This document shows positions 7,949-15,611 of a DNA stretch of 17,799 nt, piece by piece. The stretch comes from Hymenopellis radicata. Its lineage: Eukaryota > Basidiomycota > Agaricomycetes > Agaricales > Physalacriaceae. Both the position numbers and the translations under genes were made by a program. Position 1 is the stretch's first letter; every line of letters begins with the position of its first letter. Below the pieces are notes generated by a model. It was not told where the DNA came from. It did not search any database and saw only the letters and a program-made list of their open reading frames with translations. The stretch is from the NCBI GenBank assembly GCA_015501595.1, contig JADNRX010000932.1:1-17799 (forward strand), read 5' to 3'.

Positions 7949-10349
7949 TCATGTCGAGGCCATCCTCCGCATACGCTGACTTCACCACGCGTGTATTGAA
8001 TAGGTCGACATCATCCTGCGTGCACTGCCTGATGCGCAATCTGAATACCGCTTCCGCATAACGCACGTCATCCTTCATCCGCTCCTGGCGATGTAATTCC
8101 ACAACATCGGTAACCGAATTCCATGCCATACGACCGAGCCTACGCTTAAGATTCAACTCATCCGCAGTGAGACCTCTAATGCTCGAATATAACGGATGTC
8201 CCTTCACAGGAGGATACTGATACAAATCACCGCAGAAAATCACTATCATGCCACCAAACCACTTATTGTGAGCATTTTTCCCGTACCTACATGCTGCATC
8301 GATGTCCGTCATTAATTCCTGCGAAATCAAGGACACTTCATCAAGCACCAAAACTTCTACGTCACGCCACTCAGACTGCAACTGTTCTCTGCTCTTCACA
8401 GTCATGAACGACGTGTACCGTTCTTCGCCACTAAGGGTGCGTGAATTGTGTTGAGAAGCTTTTTTTTGTGCTACTGCTATATGAAAAGCTCTATGTATGG
8501 TCTGTCCGCCGCAATTTGAGGCAGCGGTTCCAGTCAAAGCGGCGAACCTTACAGCGTGATCCGAACCAAAATCAGCCATCAGATGGATCAAAGCGTTAAC
8601 CGCATGAGTCTTGCCTGTCCCACCGGGACCTGTTAAAAACAAACGTAGTTCCCTCGGTATGTACTGATCGTCAACTGGCGCAACAATGGCATCATGCACA
8701 CCAAAACCTAGCTTACGTTCTACATAGGTCTGCGCCATGATGCGGAACGCATCCTCCTGCTCTGCATTCAACTCAAACTGGGCGATCGTGCTGTCCATGA
8801 GCTCCTTCATACTACTGGTTTTCCCGTAGGAAGCAATTCCTTCAGAGCTGCCTACATGATGAGGATCTACAACGTACGGCGTGTAGTCGGGAACAGAATA
8901 CGAACCAACTTGCGTAGGACGTGCCTCGATACTGCCCACCTGATTATGGATGTTTCCAATATTGTTCCTCAACTCTGCCATCTCCCTCTCGATTTCCTTG
9001 ATCTGCTGTTTCCACTTATCCACTCTAGCGCGCGATACCGGCATCCCAAGGCGGTCCGGGCGGGCATCATCAACGTCAGGCACAAACCAATTCGACAGCT
9101 GAATGTCAAGTAGGTGCGCGCTTATCTCGATATCGCTAGCACTATGGCCGTCCGTTGCGACTGACAGCTCAACAAGTCCTTCGAGAGAAGAACTCTCGAT
9201 AGAATTCGTGAGGACACGTGAGTCCGCCAGCATAGCCTCATGCTTTCGCAAGCGTTCCCGATCTCGTTCGTCTTCACACTCATGCATTGCCTCCCAGTTT
9301 CCCATACATGACACAGCCCGCTCATCAAACTCATACTGCTGGAACTTATCATCAAAAGACTCTCCGTCAGACAGCAATGGAACGTACACGTGGAACGGAA
9401 TGAAATGCGCACACATAAAGGCGGAATACTCCGGCGTATCAACACGGGGAAGTTTGTAACCCACTATACGTGGAACGGATTTCGTCCGTATGAGCGACTC
9501 CCGTTCGCTCAACTGTTCTGCTATTTCGTAGGTGCCTCTCCATCGATAGCCGGGCAGAAACTGGATTCGTCTAAACTTATTAAGGTGTTCCCCATTGACA
9601 TAGGTGTCCTTCTCATCTCGATCACGTGAATCCACACGAACGACATCGTAGCGTGTAACAAAGTCATAGAACGACACATGAGACAACTCTGTTCCTCGGT
9701 GAAGGTAATCTTCAACTTGTGAGCGCTTCATCAGCTTCCCATCCTTACCAACCTGCATGAGTAGATACTCGGTTTCCATCTCACCATCTGCACTACTCAA
9801 CCGATACGGCCACTTGCTTTGAACGAAATTCATCAATGCACCCGACTTCATTGCAACCGTTTTGTGCGATGAGAACACTTCTCCTTGCCCGCGAAGGATA
9901 CGCGCTGCGTGTTGCGCATGGACCTGTTGAGCTCGGGCAAACTGCGACAAATATTTCTGGAGCACAATACGCGCGCGGAAATTCTTGTTGTTCTCCCCGA
10001 CGGAAGCATTCGCATTTACAATGCCTTCGGACAACAGAGACAACATTTCGTACGTCTTCAAACTCAATTTTGTAATGTAGTCTGTAATATAAAATATAGC
10101 TGCCTTAGCCGCTTTTCCTGATAGGATACACTTCAAGTCGTGATTGAAGCGACACATCAGTAAGACCCATCTATTAAAGTAATTCACCATGCCATCCAAG
10201 CACTGAAATATCACACAGCGCGACGCATTGTCGTAATACGACTCTGGGATTTCAGGCAATGGCATCAAGAATCGACATGTCTCATGACCATACTTTCGAC
10301 AAACGGCACGGTGAACGTGACGCTGCAACTTCTCACCTAGCGTCTTCAT
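7857..10349 (-). CDS. Helitron polyprotein segment 4: Rep tyrosine motif and Pif1-family helicase core
   Basis: At 830 codons this is the longest uninterrupted part. HVHRAVCRKYGHETCRF near the start and LSGKAAKAAIFYITDYITK (Tyr87 and Tyr91) carry the two catalytic tyrosines of the Helitron Rep domain. A variable region follows, then a coiled-coil-like stretch at 443-475. The SF1B Pif1-type helicase has Walker A GPGGTGKT (574-581), motif Ia LTGTAASN (605-612), GGQTIHR (614-620), Walker B LVLDEVS (667-673), motif III FCGDLYQYPPV (705-715) and LHRQERM (752-758). It should hydrolyse ATP and unwind DNA 5' to 3' from the nicked end. The annotated ATG (MKTLGEK) is internal: the conserved block PDASDDELRSFLRALICD lies just upstream in the same frame, reached through the C7 tract at 10402-10408. 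Confidence 0.95.
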   Translation of the reverse strand: MKTLGEKLQRHVHRAVCRKYGHETCRFLMPLPEIPESYYDNASRCVIFQCLDGMVNYFNRWVLLMCRFNHDLKCILSGKAAKAAIFYITDYITKLSLKTYEMLSLLSEGIVNANASVGENNKNFRARIVLQKYLSQFARAQQVHAQHAARILRGQGEVFSSHKTVAMKSGALMNFVQSKWPYRLSSADGEMETEYLLMQVGKDGKLMKRSQVEDYLHRGTELSHVSFYDFVTRYDVVRVDSRDRDEKDTYVNGEHLNKFRRIQFLPGYRWRGTYEIAEQLSERESLIRTKSVPRIVGYKLPRVDTPEYSAFMCAHFIPFHVYVPLLSDGESFDDKFQQYEFDERAVSCMGNWEAMHECEDERDRERLRKHEAMLADSRVLTNSIESSSLEGLVELSVATDGHSASDIEISAHLLDIQLSNWFVPDVDDARPDRLGMPVSRARVDKWKQQIKEIEREMAELRNNIGNIHNQVGSIEARPTQVGSYSVPDYTPYVVDPHHVGSSEGIASYGKTSSMKELMDSTIAQFELNAEQEDAFRIMAQTYVERKLGFGVHDAIVAPVDDQYIPRELRLFLTGPGGTGKTHAVNALIHLMADFGSDHAVRFAALTGTAASNCGGQTIHRAFHIAVAQKKASQHNSRTLSGEERYTSFMTVKSREQLQSEWRDVEVLVLDEVSLISQELMTDIDAACRYGKNAHNKWFGGMIVIFCGDLYQYPPVKGHPLYSSIRGLTADELNLKRRLGRMAWNSVTDVVELHRQERMKDDVRYAEAVFRLRIRQCTQDDVDLFNTRVVKSAYAEDGLDMSEGSRKKAVAIVRKKRAAARNEHDKSKIKL

Positions 10350-11539
10350 GTCGCAGATGAGAGCTCGTAGAAATGACCGAAGTTCGTCGTCACTTGCATC
10401 CGGGGGGGAATCCTCAAGGAATTTTCAGCTTTCGGATTAGCTTCCTTGTTCCAAGCCACGTCTGTGGGCAAATGATGTTCGATGATACCCTCAAAGTAAG
10501 TGAAAAATCTCATCGTGAACTCCGCACTGTTATCTAACCGTTTATGAAGCTCGCGCGGATTTAATCCACCTTTCAATGTCAGCACGAAATGTCCGTGGTA
10601 AGCGCCACGCTCCGTCAACTCATAGATCCCGTAATAAGCTTCAAGATGGCCTAGAATGCCTCCTTCAACTGTTGACCGTCCTCGCTCGAAGTCCCAGCCA
10701 AACAGGCATTTGAAAATCAACTTAATAACATGGTTAAAGAAGTCAAGAGCAGCTACCGGATCGGATGCAAGGCGCTTCGACCTTTCGTTCCAATCTGCTA
10801 GCACCGGGAAACGTTCCGTCAGATCGACAGTCTCGTCTCCCCACATCAGCTGAAACAAGGGTTGTGTACAGGATTCGATTCGCGGTGAAAAAGAGATGGG
10901 AATCCCGAAATGACCAACATATGCACGCATCTCATTTCTATACAATATCTTCGAGGCCTCGGAGCCCGTTATACGACCTGCAACTGTATTCACTTCTCGC
11001 AGGAGTGTAAGCGCTTCCTGACCCTGAGAGCCCAACTCTGTTGGGGAACCACCGTGCTTCATGTACTGAGACACTGCGCGCAGCGTCTCAGGCCTGATGT
11101 TCTCTATGATACCGGACACCGAATCGAACCGATTGCTCTGCACCGCAAAATGAGTATGTAAATTGATCTGATGCCGTTGAATTACATTCATGGCGACGAA
11201 GATGAAAGAGTGATGATAGCGAAAGCTCCTGTCATACAAGTCGAGGTAATAGTTTGCTTGATTGTGGAAGCTCAAAGCCACTTTGCGGTTAGGGTCATCG
11301 AACCCGCCTATACCATACGGAAACAACGTCGGGAACATACCAGGAAACAGTTCCGGGTTATTATAATCAGTCACGGGATCGCGCGACCTAAACACAGTCA
11401 ACCCAGCGGCCTTGTCAGGAGGACGTAGAAGATTGTCGATGGCAGCAGCAGTAAACGTCCTCCCAGTAATGTTTACAGACTCAATGTCAGACACGCCCAT
11501 GCGCTCCAACAAACATACGCCATCATCCGATTCCGGCAA
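10346..11539 (-). CDS. Helitron polyprotein segment 3: Helitron-like N-terminal domain with HUH motif
   Basis: FPGMFPTLFPYGIGGF (65-80), then FHNQANYYLDLYDRSFRYHHS and FIFVAMNVIQRHQ, is the characteristic opening of the Helitron N-terminal domain. The metal-binding HUH motif is in ELTERGAYHGHFVLTLKGGL, with His315-Gly-His317. Fungal Helitrons normally have His-Cys-His or another hydrophobic residue here, so Gly is unusual. The segment should bind the catalytic metal for strand nicking, together with the tyrosines of the next segment. The stretch SFSPRIESCTQPLF (216-229) does not fit the conserved NPxxxHxP-like block, but an adjacent frame reads SNPVHNP, suggesting two compensating indels near 10857-10896. 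The frame is lost after ENSLRIPP at a C7 tract. Confidence 0.92.
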   Translation of the reverse strand: MPESDDGVCLLERMGVSDIESVNITGRTFTAAAIDNLLRPPDKAAGLTVFRSRDPVTDYNNPELFPGMFPTLFPYGIGGFDDPNRKVALSFHNQANYYLDLYDRSFRYHHSFIFVAMNVIQRHQINLHTHFAVQSNRFDSVSGIIENIRPETLRAVSQYMKHGGSPTELGSQGQEALTLLREVNTVAGRITGSEASKILYRNEMRAYVGHFGIPISFSPRIESCTQPLFQLMWGDETVDLTERFPVLADWNERSKRLASDPVAALDFFNHVIKLIFKCLFGWDFERGRSTVEGGILGHLEAYYGIYELTERGAYHGHFVLTLKGGLNPRELHKRLDNSAEFTMRFFTYFEGIIEHHLPTDVAWNKEANPKAENSLRIPPRMQVTTNFGHFYELSSAT

Positions 11540-12123
11540 AAGAGATCCAGCGAAGTGTTCTTCGAAACCAGCGTCTCCTCGTCAAACATTTCCGCGACAT
11601 TGGATGAATCATCATGAAAGACGGCGTCTTCCAAACCCGGAAGCACCAGGGAACCGTCCTCATTATCGTACTGGTCAAACAGTTCGGGTATTATGCGTAC
11701 CTTGTGGTATAACGGATTGTGGATAGCTAACCACGCCAAGAATCGCATAACCAGATCCTTCCGTATGGTGAATTGTCCACCCAGCGCGTGTTTTAATCGA
11801 TGCTTAGGGCCCACGAACACGACACTAATCATGCCCAATACATCCTGAGGCACACGCGGTAGAACAGTAGCAGTGGACACAACGTTCATATCATGCGCAC
11901 ATGTATTCCCATGCAACATTCGCGGCTGCTCCGGACTAGACGAATTGTACAGGCGTGTCACATGAGCAGAACACCTGTATATTGAACAGACCATTTCCTC
12001 AAGCCAGGTTAGTCCACGAAACTCCTCAGGAAGTTCGCCTCTGAATAAACGATTCCGCAACGCTAAACGAGGCAAATTTCTGCACTCAATGAGGTATGAC
12101 ATTTCAAGCAGATTCTTACACAA
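11473..12123 (-). CDS. Helitron polyprotein segment 2: DUF6570-like domain
   Basis: The protein enters this frame at NLPRLALRNRLFRGELPEEF (near 12075), which follows the CxxCH of segment 1. The order NLPRLAL-N-L-x-GE-PEE-L-x-LTWLEEM, then a basic block, HGNTCAH and LPRVPQDVLGMISVVFVGP, matches DUF6570. That family sits directly after a CxxCH motif and before the Helitron N-terminal domain in many fungal and other eukaryotic Helitron proteins. It ends with an acidic region (DQYDNEDG, EMFDEE). The true protein changes frame around 11555-11575, continuing as FEEHFAGSLLPESDDGV into segment 3. DUF6570 function is not known; its fixed position suggests DNA recognition or structural support for Rep. 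Confidence 0.85.
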   Translation of the reverse strand: MCKNLLEMSYLIECRNLPRLALRNRLFRGELPEEFRGLTWLEEMVCSIYRCSAHVTRLYNSSSPEQPRMLHGNTCAHDMNVVSTATVLPRVPQDVLGMISVVFVGPKHRLKHALGGQFTIRKDLVMRFLAWLAIHNPLYHKVRIIPELFDQYDNEDGSLVLPGLEDAVFHDDSSNVAEMFDEETLVSKNTSLDLFCRNRMMAYVCWSAWACLTLSL

Positions 12124-13596
12124 TCGCCTACAACCGCCCTGTTATCAAGCATCAAATCGCCGAGAAAGGGATCATCGATGCGACGCTCAAAGGGTTCACC
12201 TTCGCATACACGAAGTGTTCGAGCCATGGTACGACCAATCTTCTTGTCAATTAACGAAGTGATAGGCTCATCTTTATATTTCAACGGATCGCCTTTGTGA
12301 GTCTCGCGTGTACACACGGCACACAATGTACGCGCCGGCCACGTATACTCCGATTGGAATTGACGACATCGCTCGAGCGCTACGTCACCCGAAATCGGCT
12401 GGGGCCACTCTTCGCGGACACGGTGAAAGACATCCTCAATCTCGTCTGCGGCGTGCTCACGATCATCACGTCGTTGGTCTCGACCGGCAAACACTACATT
12501 GCGCTTCCGCAAGACCTCGACCACGGAACCAATGACTACACTGCCATACTCACATGTTAGAAGCTCAACCATGTTGAAAGAGGATGATAGAATCACATCG
12601 CGTGTGTAACAATTCAGCGCAGCGCCCACGACAGAATTACTACAACGAATCAAGTGTCCCCAACGTTGAATTAGACTGCGACTTAGATGAGATAGAATCT
12701 TAGCTCGAGAAATTCGTAGATCGGTCACTCCCGACAATTGCAAACATTCCTTTAATTCAGACCGTAGTACGGTAACATTGACCTTGCGCAGCCGCCTAGT
12801 TAACACATCAATACTGAAATCTGATTGCGCATCTACATCTCCCAGGGCTACATTTAGAAACAAGGGATCAACATGTTCGCAAAGGTGTAGTGGTTCTTCT
12901 GGTTGACGGAGATTGCGAAAAACCCCAGCACCGAATCGACGTTCAAGCAAGCACCACATGGCTGTACGTCGAGTCAAGGCGACCGTTCGGTCACCTCCCG
13001 AATGAAGGAAGAATGCAAAGAGATCGGCATCGGACATACAAGCATACCTAGCACATTCGGACCGAAACATAGACGCCAGCCGGACGGCACACTTATTCTT
13101 TGATGCGGATTCATCCCGAGTAAAACCGCCCAAGCGACGAAAATCATCACGAGAAAGTCGACATGCTCGGGTCTCTAGCTTCACAAGTGTTAGATACACC
13201 CAAGGCGGATTAGATGACATAGTACGAACCAATCGATTGTATATGTATGTGGGCTTGAACAATGGCGATATAATATCATCGTATGTTATATGTATGGAGA
13301 CGTCAAGCGTCATATCGTCCACGATAAAGGCATCACCAATGAAGTGACACACAACATGGTCGGAGGTAGGGACAACTTTTGTATACTCCGTGCTCAGCCA
13401 ACTGCAAATGCCATCAGCAGAGCCAAAGATGTCCTGAAAAAAATTGAGGAAAGTATATCGGGTCATAATAAAGAGGGAAGTCCTCCGTGTTATGATAGAT
13501 GCCCGCAATCGGGACATCGCATTCGTCCAACATGCGAAATCTAGTACACGGCTGTTTCGGAAGAGGAAAAACTCGGGGCGTGAGCTGGGAATCCAT
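12063..13596 (-). CDS. Helitron polyprotein segment 1: N-terminal region with zinc-binding-like motif
   Basis: The proposed start is ATG 13596 (MDSQLTPRVFPLPKQPC), read to about 13443. A T7 tract (A7 at 13437-13443, plus strand) then moves the protein to the frame FFQDIFGSADGICSWLSTE, which stays open to 12063. The frame open from 13652 is an alternative start but begins upstream of the better-placed ATG. Most of the region (about 430 residues) matches nothing I know. VTVLRSELKECLQLSGV with ISRAKILSHLSRSL (near 12663-12776) is faintly SAP-like, a DNA-binding helix-extended-loop-helix fold. Near the C-terminus CAVC (12312-12323) and CVRICLKCH (12096-12122) could form one zinc-binding site, as is usual just before DUF6570 in Helitron proteins. 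Confidence 0.8.
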
Positions 13597-13636
13597 GATG
13601 AAGGCAGCTCACCTCTTACAGTGCAGACAGGAGCGC

Positions 13637-13645
13637 ATATATATA
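13637..13645 (-). promoter_or_regulatory. TATA-like element for the Helitron gene
   Basis: TATATATAT on the minus strand, about 41 bp upstream of the ATG at 13596. The spacing suits a core promoter with a short 5' leader and supports that ATG as the start. It is only a sequence match. Confidence 0.4.
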
Positions 13646-13933
13646 CCCGCACCCGCTACCCATCACAGCGGCAGCGCACCATTGGAGTAGATCCAGAGTA
13701 TGCGCATACAGCTTTCCGATGCTACACACTCGGGACCAGCATCGCAAAACCCACAGCGTCTACCTAGAAACGAGATCTGCGGGGGGGAGAGACCTGTTAC
13801 GGAAGCCAAAGAGGATGAACAGCAACTTCAAGCGACGGCAAAAAACATCGGATACACGCACCGGAATAGGAACACAAATGGGGGAAGAGAGTAAAACAAA
13901 ACAGCGGACCTCGGGTCAACGCGGAATCGGGAT

Positions 13934-13980
13934 GACTAAATCCGATCGGATAGTCACGCGTACACACGTGAACGCACGTG
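13934..13980. promoter_or_regulatory. Palindrome plus paired CACGTG boxes
   Basis: GACTAAATCCGATCGGATAGTC (22 nt) holds the perfect 10-bp palindrome TCCGATCGGA (13941-13950) flanked by GACTA/TAGTC arms, offset by two bases. Ten bases further lie CACGTG at 13965-13970 and again at 13975-13980, spaced exactly one helical turn. CACGTG is the classic E-box bound by bHLH factors in fungi. The pair lies about 290 bp upstream of ALG5 and 370 bp upstream of the Helitron start, so either gene could be the target. Confidence 0.4.
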
Positions 13981-14266
13981 AGAAACAAATATAACCATGA
14001 AAGGTAACAAACGTGACCTAAATGCACGAGTTTCTACGGGTAAAACCGCGTTGGCAGAATTTTGAGAAATTTTGCGGGGAAACCGCAATTATCGTTTCTA
14101 TCAACCCTTTTCTTTCTCGAGAGAAAGAATCGGGGATTGTTATTTCCTTCATTTCGGGCTCTTTTGACGGCACTGCCATCGGTGAGCGCGATGGGCGCGG
14201 CGACGGCGGTGTGTGGCTGACCTGTTTCATGCTAGAATTGCCGAAACGCATGCAGTGGCGCCTTGA

Positions 14267-15429
14267 ATGGACTCCTCCACTATCCTCTACACGGCGCAGC
14301 AGTGCTCGCAGGCGGATTGGCGACGGTGAGCACTGTTTCCAGCTATTTTCCTATGATGAGCCCGTTTCATCCTTGTTCTTCGAGCTGCGGCCGTCGTCCG
14401 CGACGTGCGCCGCGTGCAGACGACAATATTGGGTCAGGCTTTGCCCTGTACTGACCATTACTCCTTCTCCGATGTCCTTGGTCGTTGCTGAACTGCTCAC
14501 AGGCATACGCGCTGCTCGTTATATCGACACCAGCGCCCATCGTTACCCATGATTCGAGCAGAAATACCGTTCGCACAAGTCACCGACGACGCCAAAGCCG
14601 CTTTCGCGACTATCAGAACCGAGCACTGTTGACCTCACCGTTGTTATACCTGCGTTCAACGAGACGAACGGCTCCCCTCATGCTGTCGTCAGCTATAGAC
14701 CACCTCACGTCAAAAACCTGCACTCATTCGAGATTCTCATCGTAGACGATGGCTCTACTGACGACACCAGCGCAGCATCGCTAGAGCTGGCCGCCAAATA
14801 CCCACCTGTGATATCCGAGTAGTCACGCTAGAAAAGAATCTGGGCAAAGGAGGCGCGGTGCGCCATGGGATGCTCTACTCCAGCGGGGCGCGTATGCTGA
14901 TGGTCGAGCGGACGGCGCTAGTCGGTTCAATGACCTTGAGCTGTTGTGGACCGCCATGGACGAGATCGCACCCAACAAGGGCGCTGGCGTCGTCGTCGGT
15001 AGCCGAGCCCATCTCGTCAAAACAGAGGCTGTTGTGAAGGTATGTGCCCTTCCAATCTATCACCCTTTTCTTACCCTCGTTCAGCGATCCTTCATCGAAA
15101 TGTCCTCATGTATGGCCTGCACACCATCTTGCGTGTCGTCGGCGTTGGGCACATCCGCGACACTCAGTGTGGCTTCAAGCTTTTCTCGCGTGCTGCGGCA
15201 CAGCAGATATTTCCTCTGCAACATCTCGCGACATGGATATTCGACGTCGAGCTGTTACTCCTCGCTAAACAGCTGCGGATACCGGTTGCAGAGGTGCCTA
15301 TAGATTGCACGAGATTCCGGGAGCAAGCTGAATGTAGTCACCGCGTCGTTGCAGATGCTCAAGGATCTGCTGGTAGTGCGAGCAAACTTCCTCCTTGGGC
15401 GGTGGACGGTGAAGCTCAAATCGCAATGA
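14267..15429 (+). CDS. ALG5: Dolichyl-phosphate beta-glucosyltransferase, ALG5-like, frame-disrupted
   Basis: This enzyme moves glucose from UDP-glucose to dolichyl phosphate at the ER membrane, supplying the donor for glucosylation of the N-glycan precursor. A hydrophobic N-terminal anchor (AAVLAGGLATVSTVSSYF, near 14300-14350) fits the family. The GT2 blocks follow in order: VDLTVVIPAFNET, EILIVDDGSTDDTS, VTLEKNLGKGGAVRHGML, a DADGA block, GSRAH, RDTQCGFKLFSRAAA and FDVELLLLAK, ending in NFLLGRWTVKLKSQ at the TGA of 15427-15429. An intron lies at 15040-15084 (45 nt, GTATGT...TTCAG). The frame shifts by one base near 14293, 14675, 14715, 14807, 14906, 15097, 15305 and 15320, yet residues on both sides remain conserved and no in-frame stop appears within the conserved blocks. 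Either the assembly has indel errors here or the gene decayed very recently. The exon layout between 14400 and 14630 is uncertain. Confidence 0.93.
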
Positions 15430-15611
15430 CGAGGGTTTGCCTACCACTGTATTATATGCGCGCAATCGTATTATCTTCTTAATTCCCCCGCAGTGCGTTC
15501 GAGCGTGGCAAGAGGTATTGCGGTGGCAACGTTGTACATTGGACAGTGTATACATGAAGAAAGGAGTTCTAATGCTACAGGTGTCGATGCGAGTGATACA
15601 TGCGGAGGGAA
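15430..15611. other. Short convergent intergenic region
   Basis: 182 bp separate the stop of the plus-strand ALG5-like gene from the stop of the minus-strand kinase. The two genes converge and must share 3' untranslated or termination sequence. No distinct terminator or other element is visible. Confidence 0.4.

Larger units (their letters stand above)
5605..13596 (-). mobile_element. Autonomous fungal-type Helitron, coding part (rolling-circle transposon)
   Basis: A single transposase gene of about 2,650-2,700 codons occupies this span on the minus strand. It has the Helitron order: N-terminal zinc-binding-like and DUF6570-like regions, Helitron N-terminal domain with HUH motif, two-tyrosine motif, then Pif1-family SF1 helicase. 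It ends in an NLS-rich linker and a USP-like cysteine protease domain. The HUH/Tyr module nicks and religates DNA and the helicase unwinds it during rolling-circle transposition. The proposed start is the ATG at 13596, 41 bp behind a TATA-like TATATATAT. The reading frame changes about seven times, each explained by a one-base shift, so the gene is not continuous as given. Coordinates are the coding extent; the true 5'-TC and CTRR-3' ends lie outside it and were not identified. Confidence 0.93.
13597..14266. promoter_or_regulatory. Divergent region between the Helitron gene and ALG5
   Basis: The Helitron 5' terminus must lie in this 670-bp stretch, but the TC dinucleotide end cannot be singled out. 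Visible elements are a TATA-like run (13637-13645, minus strand) placed for the Helitron gene, a 22-bp near-palindrome (13934-13955) and two CACGTG boxes (13965-13980). Plus-strand frames here are short and without known features. Confidence 0.5.

Noticed and set aside
9103..9459. Plus-strand Ser/Arg-rich 118-codon frame
   Set aside because: Antisense to the uninterrupted Helitron Rep/helicase frame; the SR-richness mirrors its acidic codons.
5605..13596. Reading the segments as separate genes of an operon-like defence or replication system
   Set aside because: Each junction is a one-base shift inside a domain or between domains known to be fused in Helitron proteins; one gene explains all segments.
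14022..14552. Plus-strand 176-codon frame overlapping the ALG5 start
   Set aside because: No conserved features; the hydrophobic anchor of ALG5 lies in another frame of the same DNA.
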